Of a stretch of 64,000 bases of DNA, positions 23,932 through 38,130 are shown one piece after another. Origin of the DNA: Pelecanus crispus (Eukaryota > Chordata > Aves > Pelecaniformes > Pelecanidae); the NCBI RefSeq assembly GCF_030463565.1, contig NC_134643.1, forward strand, positions 1,808,001 to 1,872,000. The letters run 5' to 3'. The notes beneath the pieces are model-generated. The model was not told where the DNA came from and did no database searches. It saw only the letters and a list, made by a program, of their open reading frames with translations. How positions within the stretch are numbered: the stretch's first letter is position 1; every line of letters begins with the position of its first letter. A program made the translations under genes and the position numbers.

Positions 23932-24300
23932 CTGCCGCAGGGCTGAGGGCCAGGGGACGTGAGGGGGACAGTTCCCCTCAGGGACGGTGGGGGCACCCCA
24001 TTTTCCCAGCGAAGGGGACGCACAGCAGAGCGCTCCCCTCACGCAGGCCCCAGCAAACGCCTGCCCTGCAGCGCCTGCGCCGTCTGCGCCTGCGCGAACG
24101 CCGCTGCTGTCGCGTCACCGCCTGCGCCGCGCGGTGTTGTTGGTTTGTTGGCGGGGTTTGTTGCTATGGGGACAGCAGGGCCCGCGTTCTGGCGGGAAGG
24201 GGCGCGTCAGGCAGGCGCCATGTTGGCCGCCGCCATGTTGGCCGCCGCGGGGAAGGCACGTAGATGGCGGAGAGGGGGTGAGCGGCTAACTCGCTGTCCC
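23932..24300 (-). promoter_or_regulatory. TMEM209: CpG-island promoter and non-coding exon 1 of TMEM209 (unit 1)
   Basis: A CpG-dense block contains two tandem GCCGCCATGTTGG-like elements (24217-24250), which match the YY1 consensus in TATA-less housekeeping promoters. The likely exon 1 donor is CAG/GTACTG, with the exon ending at 23932. Spliced to E2 it puts the ATG directly after the junction, and no exon 1 frame continues usefully into E2. This copy is longer than that of units 2 and 3 by a CpG-rich insert near 24090-24160. Confidence 0.65.
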
Positions 24301-25199
24301 ATGCACTGGTGCTGTGGGGCAGAGCCGCACGATTCTATGCATTTGCCGATTTATCTTTATAGCTAAATTAACTGATTACTTATCACAATATATATCAGGC
24401 TGCACATTGCCAAGGTCAGCAGGTAAGACTTGAGGAGGTTTTGGGTTTGCTTGCGTGCCGTACAGGTGTAATGCCATATTTCTGTTCTGAAGTGCTGGAA
24501 ATGAAGAGGGTTGTGTGAATTTTGTGCTAAATCAGTGTATCCGGAAGGGATTACTTGAGGTAAATGTGGTCCCATTGGACAGCGTGGCTTTGGGTGACAC
24601 GCTTCTCTCATAGGTCTGGATGGTAAATCACGTAACATTGTCAGTGCAGTGATATACTGACTTATCTCGGTGACATTTTCATGTGATACGTCCTTTTGAG
24701 GCAAGAAAAGCAGTGTATGTCAGCAGATGGGAAGAATCGGGAGGCAGCAAAGCGAGAGGAGCTGGATAGAGGAGCCGGACCTGGCATGGGAGCCATATGG
24801 AGCTGAGGTGGCTGCAACAGCTCGTACAAGACGTGGGCAGCAGCTTTGCAAAAGCAAAATCATTTGGGATATTCTCATTATCTGGGATAGCCAGCCTATT
24901 TCTTTGTTTTTCCCACTCTGCTTCCAATTTGGGTCAATAGGGTAACTCCCAAGTTGCCCCGCTGTAAAGGCTGGTGGAATGTGTTATTCCTTTCTAAAAA
25001 GCAAGTTATAGGAAACATAAGGTAATAAAAATGCAGGTGGAGAAAGGGAGGAGACAACTTTAAAGAGGATGAAAGTTGGTTCAGTACATCCACACCAATG
25101 GGCGATTTCAGTTGGTTTGAAAGTCTCTTGACTTTGACTCATTTCCTAAGCAAGAGGCCACTTTGCGAAGCCATCATCAATGTGGCTCCGCAGGTGACC

Positions 25200-25240
25200 A
25201 GCATGTTGGGGCTTCCTGAGCTCAGTTCACAAGCAGCTTT
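25200..25240. other. Duplication junction 1 (units 1/2)
   Basis: The SSMEM1-side sequence (..ggggcttcctgag) passes within a few bases into TMEM209 intron 11 sequence (cacaagcagctttctcccag). The bases ctcagtt lie between. No long homology is visible at the join. Confidence 0.85.
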
Positions 25241-26879
25241 CTCCCAGCGTCTGGCAGAATTTGGCAAAGTCACAGATCTTATTTGGCATATTTAGGCCAT
25301 GAACTCTGAGCCATCCGCTTCAGTGCTGGCTTCTGCACTAGCTGCAAGGATTTGGCCGAGAAGGGCAGATGAAATCAAAATACAGCTTTGCCGACACTAT
25401 GCCTATCGAGCAAATTTCCCCTTTCTCCTCACAAAAGGTGAAATAAAAATCGCTGGGAAAACCTGAGCTGGCCATGAGCCTTATTAAGAACGTCAAAATT
25501 TTGAAAGAAAGTCCTAGACCAACTATCCAGAAAACCACCCCACAGCCTGCTATTTGTGTTTTAACCCTTCAAGAGAGTTCTCAACATTTTTATGTGGGCA
25601 ACGTCACCAAATTCTCGGCAATCTGATACTTTCTGTGTTCGCTGTATATGGCACGATCTGTTTTGTAGACAAAAAAAAAGTGTTTCTCTGGGCTAAATGC
25701 CACAAGTCTCAAGAAGTCTGGGAGATGCACCTTGGAAATCACTGCTTTGTATTTCATGCGGTGTGATTAACAACAATGTGGAATTCTATTTTTTTATATA
25801 GTAATCGTGTTGAGTAAGTTTATGTGGAAACTTCACGGCAAGCGTTTATATTAACCTCTTGTATCGGAACTTCTTTCCCAGAATTCTTAAAAGTTTCAAA
25901 TACTGCCCAACGCTACCTCTCCCATCTGGTTTTGAGAAAAGACTGAATTCCAGGGTGTGCCACTCGGTCTCATGATCTTTAAACACTTTTGAGCTGTTCA
26001 CCCTGCTGTCTATCAAGACACTAAGAGTTGCTGCATGGCCAGTCACTACCAAATATTTAATCATCTTCACAAACAGAAAATCAAATCCTATTTCAAGACC
26101 GATTTTATACAACTTCAGCTTCCAGCAATTGAATCTCCTTACATGTGTGTCAGCAAAGTTGTGAAGCTCTGACATTGAGGTCTCCTGTTTTTTCTTCTCC
26201 CACATAACTGAAAATCTCTTTACAGCGGGGAAGAAGAATCAATCAGCCTCACCCTACTTTCAGATACAGAGTTCAACTGAAGACTCTCACTGTAAAGCTT
26301 GTTTTCTGCTCCCTGAATTGTTCTGTGGTCTTTCTTTTGATTATTTTAATTACCTCAGGTGAATTTTCAAGTCATTGCTCACCCTGAGGTGCTGTTCCTC
26401 CTCAGCTCTCAGATGAACGGGCTAAGCATCGCTACAAGTCTTCTCTCGAGTAGGATGTGCAACATCTTCAGGTGTCTCACAAAATACTAACGAATTCAAC
26501 TGCAGTCCTGCCACTCCATCTGCATTTTTTCCCTTCTGTCCGTTATAGCAAAGGAAAATGAGAGCAAGGTGGAAGGTTTTCCTTGCATTGGAAATTGTTA
26601 GGTTAAGGCAGATGTTTGGCTTTTTAAAAGATATAGCAAGAGAACTGCATCAACGAGATCCCCGCCTGCCAGGCTGCTCCCTGTAGTTACCCGACAGTTG
26701 TTTCAGAGGTGTTTAAGTAAGTGCCTAAGACTAAGATACGCAATCACATTTTTGGGATCTACACAATGTCCAATCCCATTTGCATTATTCCCCACGTAAT
26801 CTCACCGACTGGAACAGGATTACCTGCATAAGTGATGCAAACGGGATTTTACCGTGTTCCTCAAAAGACTTACTGGCTA

Positions 26880-27107
<228 letters not shown>

Positions 27108-27517
27108 TTAGGCTAGTTTCAGGGGCTTCATCCATGCTCCCAGTGTACAAAATAGGAAAAGTTCAGCTAATGAAGTGCTTGAAAAGATATATAATACAGG
27201 GAGGTAAATTTACAGGATAATTTTTATTTGTAGTTAATGAACAGATTATTATTAAAAGCAAAGCACTTTGAGCACCCCGAGCATGCCTGAGGAAAATGAG
27301 AAATAAAGCTTTTAAAAAACATTCCCAAAGTTTCATCCAAGGCCTGCATCGTTCTGTCGCTATAAAAAGGAAAAGTTGCAAAGAAACATCTCTCCTGCTT
27401 AAAAGCAGCTCTCATCTCTGCCGTGGCTCTTCAAACATCTCCACCGAAGGAATGTCTGATGCCAGCAACACTTGGCTGTGGTAACGGAAGTGTTTTAAAG
27501 TCAGTACGGTGACACTA

Positions 27518-27682
<165 letters not shown>

Positions 27683-28497
27683 CTATGACCCCTGCAGAAC
27701 TCCAAACAGCCTCCCTTACCAGGCGTCGCTACAAAGAGCTCTCCTTTTTGGTGCACCATTACGGTCCTAGAAACATTTAACATGTGATGTTACCCCAACC
27801 ACTCATTTCAGTCCCAATGAAGTAGTAGCTGTCGGCTGTATGTCACAGAATATACCAGCTACAAGGAACCAACATCCACTTTGAAGAGCAGAGGGAGAGT
27901 AACGAGGTGGGGGTGAGGCCAGCATGGATCAGTTTCTCCACAGGCCATCAGAATGGACACGGCTCTTGAGGAGACACTGCAACAAAGAGCACGGAAAGGT
28001 GGCTTTAATTTAACCGCCTCACATCAAATCTGCTTCTTGGTTAAGGGCATATAAATTGGAAGCAGTAAGAGAAGCAGTTTCTTCCGAATTGTATCGTGAC
28101 ATAAAATACAGAACTCCAGCTCATCAGAATGTAAAACAACCCAGTTCTTTCAGAAAGCAGCTGATTTTAAGGACAAATTTGGCAAAGCACGTAGGACTGG
28201 AGACACTGGTAGTTTATAGCACATCTATCCTGGATATGTTTTCTGACAGTTTAATATGCAATAATTAATCATTTGAGCCTGTAATTCCCCAGCAGCAAGT
28301 TTAGGGAAGGCGGGGGGTGGGGGTGGGTGGGTGGGGGGGAAGGTTTATGAGTTTTACACGAGACAGGCATCGGTGTGACTTCATCAATATTTCCAGAAGT
28401 CTTCTGAGGAACCTGTCCAGCTTAATGAAATGCATGACATGGAACAAAGACTGTGCAATATAGAGTGGAAATGGAACAGTAATATTTAACAGCCCTA

Positions 28498-28683
<186 letters not shown>

Positions 28684-28851
28684 CTAGGAATGAAAAACGT
28701 GAAAATTCAAGAGGTCAGAAGCAACAAAATGTTAAAAAAACCCCCAACCCTTAGCTTACATCCTCCTAATCATCACCATTACAATCACAAAGAAGCGTGA
28801 CAACAGAAACACTGAAGCCAACCACAGAGGAAAGTAATTAAATTAGAATAT

Positions 28852-30110
28852 CAAGTTAGGCAGAGTTTAAACGACTCTTTAATATCTTCTAAAAGGCCAG
28901 AAAATTCCATGTAAAGGAGTCAGGAAAACAAATCTCTAGAAAGTATCAGATAAAGCTTTTCTGAACAGTGAGGGAAGGGGTGTTATGAAGCACAGCCCTC
29001 CCTCCCTAAAGCTAATTTGTACTTTGATGAGTGCACTCCCTCACGTATTTGTTTCAGGAAATCAAGGAGCTGATAGACACTACGTGTGGGATTTGTACGT
29101 GACAGGATTTGGGAACTGGAGCAAGCTGGCCCTAGGTTTATGAACAGACGCTCAGGAATCTGGTATGGATCTCATACTAATCTTTGATTTTCACCAGTCA
29201 TAGAATCATAGAATCGTTTAGGTTGGGAAAGACCTTTAAGATCATCCAGTCCAACCATTAACCTACACTACCAAGTCTACTCTAAGCCAATCAAGGGTAG
29301 ACTAGACTAAACCATGTCCCAAAGTGCTACATCTACCCGTTTCTTGAACACTTCCAGGGATGGTGACTCCACCACCTCTCTGGGCAGCCTGTTCCAATTC
29401 TTGACCACCCTTTCCGTAAAGAAATTTTTCCTAATTTCCAACCTAAACCTCCCCTGGCGCAGCTTAAGCCCATTTCCTCTTGTCCTATCGCTAAGGACTT
29501 GGGAGAAGAGACCAACACCCACCTCACTACAACCTCCTGTCAGGCAGTTGTAGAGAGCGATAAGGTCTCCCCTCAGCCTCCTCTTCTCCAGGCTGAACAC
29601 CCCCAGCTCCCTCAGCCGCTCCCCGTCAGCCCTGTGCTCCAGACCCTTCCCCAGCTTCGTTGCCCTTCTCTGGACATGCTCCAGCACCTCAATGTCTTTC
29701 TTGGAGTGAGGGGCCCAAAACTGGACACACTATTCCAGGTGCGGCCTCACCAGCGCCGAGTACAGGGGCACAATCACCTCCCTGCTCCTGCTGGCCACAC
29801 CATTCCTGATACAAACCAGGATGCTGTTGGCCTTCTTGGCCACCTGGGCACACTGCTGGCTCATGTTCAGCCAGCTGTCAAGCAGCACCCCCAGGTCCTT
29901 TTCGGCCAGGCAGCTTTCCAGCCACTCTTCCCCAAGCCTGGAGCGCTGCATGGGGTTGTTGTGCCCAAAGTGCAGGACCCGACACTTGGCCTTGTTAAAC
30001 CTCATACAGTTGGCCTCGGCCCATCAGTCCAGCCTGTCCAGGTCCCTCTGCAGGGCCATCCTACCCTCCAGCAGATCTACACTCTAACTACTTAGAGTTA
30101 CTACTTAGAG
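28852..30110 (-). mobile_element. Block with a CR1 LINE (29203-30087), shared by units 2 and 3
   Basis: About 350 bp of unclassified sequence (28852-29202) followed by an antisense CR1 fragment (RT end to 3' tail). Then comes a short ctacttagagtta-type repeat. Unit 1 reads straight across the site (near 16990). The CR1 frame covers [14 protein letters not shown] to [11 protein letters not shown] with breaks. Confidence 0.85.
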
Positions 30111-31088
30111 TAGTCTTACTACTTTAAAAAAACCCCACAAAACACACAAGCAAAACTACATACTTGATAGATGCTATGACTGAAGGGGCAATTCAAAGCT
30201 AGATTTACTAATTATTTTGCCATCATGTGTGCAATTAATTCCCCGCTGCTCTAGCAATTCCTAGCAATAAGATCAAGGTTTTTCTTTTTGCTTTTTATTG
30301 CGCTGCTCAGGACTGTCGGGGAAAAAAAAATCAACCTTTGGGTTGGAAGTTTCCATGTCTTGAGCTCAGGAGAACGAGTTAGAAACACTGCAGAAACATC
30401 AATTTAGCAATCTGAGTTGCAGCAAGGAAAACCAAATCTTGTCATATCCCAGCTGCTTTTGTTTCTCATTCAAAAGTGGATGAACTTGACAACTGTGAAG
30501 TTTTCAGAAAACAAAACACGGAGGTGAGGTTGAAAACGCATCTCAGTAGCCGTCTCTAAAAGCACGTTGTGTTTTTATCTCCCTGTGCCAGCCCACCCCA
30601 ATCCTCAAATGGACGCTGCAATTCTTCCGCCTCCTTCGGCATACAGGGGACATGGAAGTGCTTTTCCACTCTGCTGTGCTTGTTCTTAAAAACCTTAAAA
30701 ATCAGGCAGTCCATAGAGACGGGACTTACGTTTCTGAACTTAGCGGTGCAGGAATCCATGTGATCAAGGAGCTGTCGGTTCATTGTCACCCATGCCCAAA
30801 CCTATGGAAAGGTTTATTAAGTACATGTAAGAACTTCACAGAATACCAAGAGTTTTTAGGGTCTACGGCAATTTCTGATACTAACTACAGCGCGTAATTC
30901 AAATCTCGGTTTCCCCCAAATTCTTATATATCTGCTGGCTGTATCGTGACTTCTACAGCAGCAATGATACAATAAACGAAGTGACACGAGGGAAAAAGGA
31001 CAACTCCCAGTACGACAAATTTACACCTACTTTGCAAAAGGGCAAACACACATATACGCAACTCTCCGCTGGCTGCTGCTCACCTTCA

Positions 31089-31496
<408 letters not shown>

Positions 31497-31620
31497 TTAA
31501 AATTATGCTAAAGGGACACTAGAAAAATCTGGCCCCTACAGAACTCAGTGGTCAATCCACTGACAGAAAAAAAAAAAGAGAATGCTGAGACACATGACCG
31601 CAAGTCAGTACAAATCCTAC

Positions 31621-31767
31621 ATAGAATGATAGAATCATTTATGTTGGAAAAGACCTTTAAGATCATGCAGTCCAACCATTAACCTAACACTACCAAGTCT
31701 ACCACTAAACCAATTAAGGGTAGAGTCATAATTATTTTCATGTTTCCTGGCTTGTTGGCTGGCTTAT
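31621..31767 (-). mobile_element. CR1 3' tail, unit 2 copy
   Basis: Antisense tail, catagaatgatagaatcattta..ggttggctgg, of the compound-tail subfamily. Absent from unit 1 (near 20275), present in unit 3. Confidence 0.85.
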
Positions 31768-32442
31768 TTCAGATTCAGATTTCAGTTAAATGTTACCAGG
31801 CACCTTCCATAACCTGGGAGCCTTCTCCAACCCTTTTCATCAGCTACTTTATCTCCCTACCTTATGCATCTTTAGCCTAGTCAATGTCTTGATTTAGCTG
31901 TGCAAATAAACACGTGAGATCCTTGAGCTTTGGTGATCCAGCATTACTCCCATCTGCTTCCCGATTTCTAGACTAGCAGTGTGTAATACTACCGTGCCAG
32001 CATTTTGCTTTCGGTTTATTTACCTTGTCAGGTTCTGCTGTATTTTAAAACTCTGCTTGGATGTTCAAGAGCTTTTTGAGTGACTGCTCTCTGGGCTGTC
32101 ATTTTCAGACTTCACACAAAGGTCTGCCTGTCCCTCTAATTTGGTTCTCGTTACCCAGCATGATAGTAGTAGGATATCAAAATTAAATATAAACCTGCGC
32201 TCTCTGCCTTGTTCCTAGTCCCATGTATAGGCTACAGATTCCCTGTCCAACCTCACAATGGTCCAGTGTCTCACTGTCCTTCAGCAGCCGCTATCATCCT
32301 CTCCTTTTCAACCGTGTGTGTTTGTTCCCCTTCCAGTGATCCCCACAAACCCCCACCAAATTGCCACTTGATGTTGTGAATTTTAGTACGCTGCCGTTAA
32401 TTTAGTTTACTGCTCATGTCTGATGAGGTAATTTGGAACTCA

Positions 32443-32709
<267 letters not shown>

Positions 32710-33418
32710 TTATTTGCAAAAACAGGCATATGCCCATTAGAGATAGGTCATTATTAGCGCTATCAATAAGTGCCAAGTTGGTCAAGTATCTAAGATTTCT
32801 TCACCTTCTTATGCAAGAACCATTGGAGATAATTTTCCTTGCTATGTTGGGGTTAATCTAGATTGCTAAAATTTAATTTTTGAAAATTGATGGTTATTTT
32901 CCAAAAAGAACATAAAACTACTGCAATGAAGGTTCACAGTATTTCTCAAACATCATCTTCCATCAAATCATCTGTCAGTCATCCCATGATTTTTCTCTTC
33001 CTCTTGCTCCTTCACATCCTCTATTTGATACAGCTAGCTTAGAGTCTACTCATCTGAAGCAAACTTGAAGTATTGTGAAATGCCATCCACACCCACAGTA
33101 CAACGTAGCAGTAAACTCTGCAGTGTTCTCCAATGCCTTACTCCACACATTAACCAGATTTAATGCACCAAACAAGTTCTTCATGCCCTTTCCTGATGTA
33201 TCTAAGAAAGCTGTTAACACTCCTTACCTGTCGCTAAAACAGGTGACATTCCAAGTTTCAGGGGAGATTACAGAAAGCAAAACAAAGTTTTGGTTTAAAT
33301 TTAAACCAAAAAAAAACCCAAAACAAAAATCATAAGGAAAGAAAAAAAGGCTGGTTTAAAAACCAGCTCTCCAGCAAGAAAACTGACAAGTGAAAAAAGA
33401 AAAGAATCCTGAACATTA

Positions 33419-33520
<102 letters not shown>

Positions 33521-33595
33521 TTATCATTTTGCAACTATTCAGTCCCAGGAAATATTAGGGGTCTACAAAGCAGGATGCTTCGCTTGTTTGAATCA

Positions 33596-33796
<201 letters not shown>

Positions 33797-33894
33797 TCAT
33801 ACAGTAAGATTCTCAGTCAGCACAAGATTAAAGAAAAAAAGCAGTAATCCAAAACAAACTATGTAATATATACTGTATAATAAAAATAAACTAC

Positions 33895-35632
33895 ATAATG
33901 GTAATAGACACCCCTACCCGAGGGGATGCAATGCTGGACCTGATGGTGACCAGTGCAAGTGAGCTCATTGGTGACGTCAAGATCGGAGGCAGCCTGGCTT
34001 GCAGTGATCACGTATTGGTGGAGTTTACAGTCCTGAGGGATATCGGAAAAGCAAGGAGTATAATCAGGAGTCTAAATTGTAGGAGAGCAAACTTCCAGCC
34101 CTTGACGGAGTTAGTCAGAAAGACCTCCTGGGAAACAGTCCTCAGGGACAGGGGAATGGAACAGAGCTGGCAGATCTTTAAGGACACCTTCCATAGAGCA
34201 CAAGAGCTGTCAGTCCCCAAGTGTAAGAAATCAGGCAAGGAAGGGAAGAGACCAGCATGGCTGAGTTGAGACATGCTGGTCACACTGAAGAGCAGAAAAG
34301 AACTGCACAAACAGTGGAAGCAGGTACAGGTGTCCTGGGAAGAGTACAGGGAAGCTGCGCAGTTGTGTAGAGATGGAGTCAGGATGGCCAAGGCACGGCT
34401 GGAGCTGAATTTGGCAAGGGTTGAGAGAATAACAAGAAAGGCTTCTACAGGTATGTCAACCAGAAAAGGAAGGTTAAAGAAAGTGTATCCCCTGATGAAC
34501 AACAATGCTGACCTAGTATCAACAGATGAGGAGAAGGCTGAGGTACTTAGCAACTTTTTTGCCTCAGTCTTCACCAGCATCCTCTCTCCTCACCCCTCTC
34601 TCGCATCCAGAGGGTCCTGGACAATGGCTTGATGTCCACATGGAGATGAGTGACAAGTGGTGTCCCTCAGGGGTCCATACTGGGACCAGTGCTGTTTAAT
34701 ATCTTCATCAGTGACATAGACAGTGGGATTGAGTGCACCCTCAGCAAGTTGCAGACGACACCAAGCTGAGTGGTGCGGCTGACACGCCAGAAGGACGAGA
34801 TGTCATTCAGAGGGACCTGGACAAGCTGGAGAGGTGGGGCTGTGTGAACCTCATGAGGTTCAACGAGGCCAAGTGCAAGGTCCTGCACCTGGGACAGGGC
34901 AACCCCCGATACCAGTACAGGCTGGGGGATGAAGGGATTGAGAGCAGCCCTGTGGAGAAGGACTTGGGGGTACTGGTGGATGAACAGCTGGACATGAGCC
35001 GGCAGTGTGCACTTGCAGCCCAGAAGGCCAACCGTATCCTGGGCTGCATCAAAAGAAGCATGGCCAGTAGGTCGTGGGAGGGGATTTTGCCACTCTGCTC
35101 TGGTGAGACCTCACCTGGAGAACTGCATCCAGCTCTGGAGCCCAAGAAAGACATGGACCTGTTGGAGCGGGTCCAAAAGAGGGCCACAAAAATGATCCGA
35201 AGGCTGGAGCACCTCTCCTATGAGGCCAGGCTGAGAGAGTTGGGGTTGTTCAGCCTAGAGAAGAGAAGGCTGCGGGGAGACCTTATTGCGGCCTTTCACT
35301 ACTTAAAGGGGGCCTATAGGAAAGGTGGGGACAATCTTTTTAGCAAGGCCTGTTGTGACAGGACAAGGAGTAATGGTTTTAAACTAAAGGAGGATAGATT
35401 TAGACTGGATATAAAGAAGAAATTTTTTCCAATGAGGGTGGTCAAGCACTGGAACGCGTTGCCCAGAGAGGTGGTGGAGGCCCCATCCCAGGAGACGTTC
35501 AAGGCCAGGTTGGACGGGGCTCTGAGCCACCTGATCTGGTTAAAGCTGTCCCTGCTCCCTGCAGGGGGTTGGGCTGGATGACTTCTAAAGGTCCCTTCCA
35601 ACCCAAAGCATTCTATGATTCTATGATTGAAT
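33895..35632 (+). mobile_element. CR1 LINE, 5'-truncated and internally deleted, unit 2 only
   Basis: Sense element starting inside the endonuclease domain ([15 protein letters not shown]). It continues to [13 protein letters not shown] and an EKAEVLSNFFASVF stretch, then jumps from ..SLASRG to ..[12 protein letters not shown], so most of the RT core is missing. A long open C-terminal frame (34733-35581) ends in PAGGWAG, followed by the 3' tail ending in ATTCTATG repeats. Units 1 and 3 have the empty site. Confidence 0.9.
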
Positions 35633-36365
35633 ATAAATGGACTTTATCATAAACCGGAGTCGGTTTTAGTGTATTAAAAAAAAAAAGCGCAGATTCTTTT
35701 TACCAGTAAAAAAAGGTAATATTTCTTGGATGAACTCTACTGTCAGCACTGTCACCTCATTACTGGGGAACAGCATTCATCTTCTCCAGTGAGGTACAGA
35801 TTAGAGGACAGAGACAGATTCCAGCCTTGTTTTTGAAAAATAACACAAATAATTTACTTTTTGGGACAAATACTACAACTGGACATTAATACCTTAAAAA
35901 ACCAAACCACCAAAAAAAAACCCCAAAACAAACCCTAAATCACATTACCTGCTTCTTACTGGTACAATGGTTCAACGGTGAAATACTTAACATCAGGATT
36001 ACAGAAAGAACTATGCAAGAACACGTTGCCTGGGGGTTTTTTTGACAGGTTTTTCATGCAGTTTGAGCCCCAAGACTTCCCTTCCCACACTGACAAATGT
36101 AGCAGCCCTAAGCAGAGATCCTCTCCCTCACCCTCACACTCCCAAGCTCTCTCCCTGAACCACGTCGCCTTGTAGAAGCAGAAGCTGCACCGTCAGGGCA
36201 CTGAAATAAAACAGAGATTTGGTCCCATTCTACTCACTTGGGAGGGCTGGGTGTGTGCTTTTCACCTCTGGATCAAAATAATGTCCTCCCACAGCCCCTG
36301 CCCTCATCTACTATGGCATGGTAACGAAGGAAGGGCTCACCTTGATAAGTGGTAAGGCACAGACC

Positions 36366-36906
36366 CTGTAGAGGTCCCCCACACCTCCCCTTGCCCCAAA
36401 CCCCACAGCTTTGCCCATGCACGCCCCTCTGTCACACACAGCCCCCGCTCCCCTTGCCCAAGACCCCACAGCACCCTCCACCCAGATCTGTCACAACCGA
36501 AGAACCCCCACAGCTCCCGCTGCCACACTCACGGGGACCCTCACAGCTCCCCCTGCCCACACCCCGCTGTCACACGCAGGCAGCCTCCACATCTGCCCCC
36601 AGCCAGCACCCCCACACCACCCCGGGGGGGTCTCTACAGCTCCCCCCACGCAGAGCTCACCATTCCACACAGCCAGCCCCACAGCTCGCACTGCCCACAC
36701 CCCTGTCACACCAAACAGACCCAGCATCTGCCCCCCAGCCCCAGCCATCACATGGAGGCGGCCCCACAGCCCCACCCGCCCACAGCCCTGCCATACACGG
36801 GTGGCCCAACGCCTCCACGACTCGCTGCCGGACGCAGCCTCTCAGAGCCCCCCCGTGCAGGCCCGAGGAGCCAGGCGGTGCTGGGAGAGGGGGGGCAGCC
36901 ACAGTA
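36366..36906. repeat. C-rich low-complexity tract, unit 2
   Basis: Nearly base-for-base copy of 23390-23930. Open frames on both strands are composition artefacts. Confidence 0.75.
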
Positions 36907-36907
36907 C

Positions 36908-37170
36908 CTGCCGCAGGGCTGAGGGCCAGGGGACGTGAGGGGGACAGTTCCCTTCAGGGATGGCGGGGGCACACATGGTTTTCCCAGCAAAGGGGATGCA
37001 CAGCAGAGCGCTCCCCTCACACAGGCCAAAGCAAACACCTGCCCTGCAACGGCTGCACCGTCTGCGCTACAGGGACAGCGGGGCCTGCATTTTGGCAGGA
37101 AGGGGTGCGTCAGGCAGGCACCATGTTGGCTGCGCCGTGGAAGGCGCGTAGATGGTGGAGAGGGGGTAAG
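36908..37170 (-). promoter_or_regulatory. Decayed TMEM209 promoter and exon 1 of unit 2
   Basis: Collinear with the CpG islands at 23932-24300 and 49441-49740, but many CpGs read TpG or CpA (for example gccatgttggctgcgcc in place of gccatgttggccgccgcgg). This is the pattern expected after loss of protection from germline methylation. The exon 1 donor (CAG/GTACTG, exon end 36908) is kept. Confidence 0.65.
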
Positions 37171-38089
37171 CGGCTAACTCGCTGTCCCATGCACTGGTGC
37201 TGTGGGGCAGAGCACAGGATTCTGTGCATTTGCCGATTTATCTTTATAGCTAAATTAACTGATTACTCATCATAATGTATATCAGGCTGCACATTGCCAA
37301 GGTCAGCAGGTAAGACTTGAGGAGGTTTTGGGTTTGCTTGCGTGCCGTACAGGTGTAATGCCATATTTCTGTTCTGAAGTGCTGGAAATGAAGAGGGTTG
37401 TGTGAATTTTGTGCTAAATCAGTGTATCCGGAAGGGATTACTTGAGGTAAATGTGGTCCCATTGGACAGCGTGGCTTTGGGTGACACGCTTCTCTCATAG
37501 GTCTGGATGGTAAATCACATAACATTGTCAGTGCAGTGATATACTGACTTATCTCGGTGACATTTTCATGTGATACGTCCTTTTGAGGCAAGAAAAGCAG
37601 TGTATGTCAGCAGATGGGAAGAATCGGGAGGCAGCAAAGCGAGAGGAGCTGGATAGAGGAGCCGGACCTGGCATGGGAGCCATATGGAGCTGAGGTGGCT
37701 GCAACAGCTCATACAAGACGTGGGCAGCAGCTTTGCAAAAGCAAAATCATTTGGGATATTCTCATTATCTGGGATAGCCAGCCTATTTCTTTGTTTTTCC
37801 CACTCTGCTTCCAATTTGGGTCAATAGGGTAACTCCCAAGTTGCCCCGCTGTAAAGGCTGGTGGAATGTGTTATTCCTTTCTAAAAAGCAAGTTATAGGA
37901 AACATAAGGTAATAAAAATGCAGGTGGAGAAAGGGAGGAGACAACTTTAAAGAGGATGAAAGTTGGTTCGGTACATCCACACCAATGGGCGATTTCAGTT
38001 GGTTTGAAAGTCTCTTGACTTTGACTCATTTCCTAAGCAAGAGGCCACTTTGCGAAGCCATCATCAATGTGGCTCCGCAGGTGACCAGC

Positions 38090-38130
38090 ATGTTGGGGCT
38101 TCCTGAGCTCAGTTCACAAGCAGCTTTCTC
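38090..38130. other. Duplication junction 2 (units 2/3)
   Basis: Same join as at 25200-25240, base for base as far as I can read. The second junction is therefore a copy of the first, not an independent event. Confidence 0.85.

Noticed and set aside
23373-24263. Long ORFs in the C-rich tract (and at 36349-37275, 47481-47933)
   Set aside because: Low-complexity repeats in TMEM209 intron 1, open on both strands. Unit-to-unit identity reflects the duplication, not coding.
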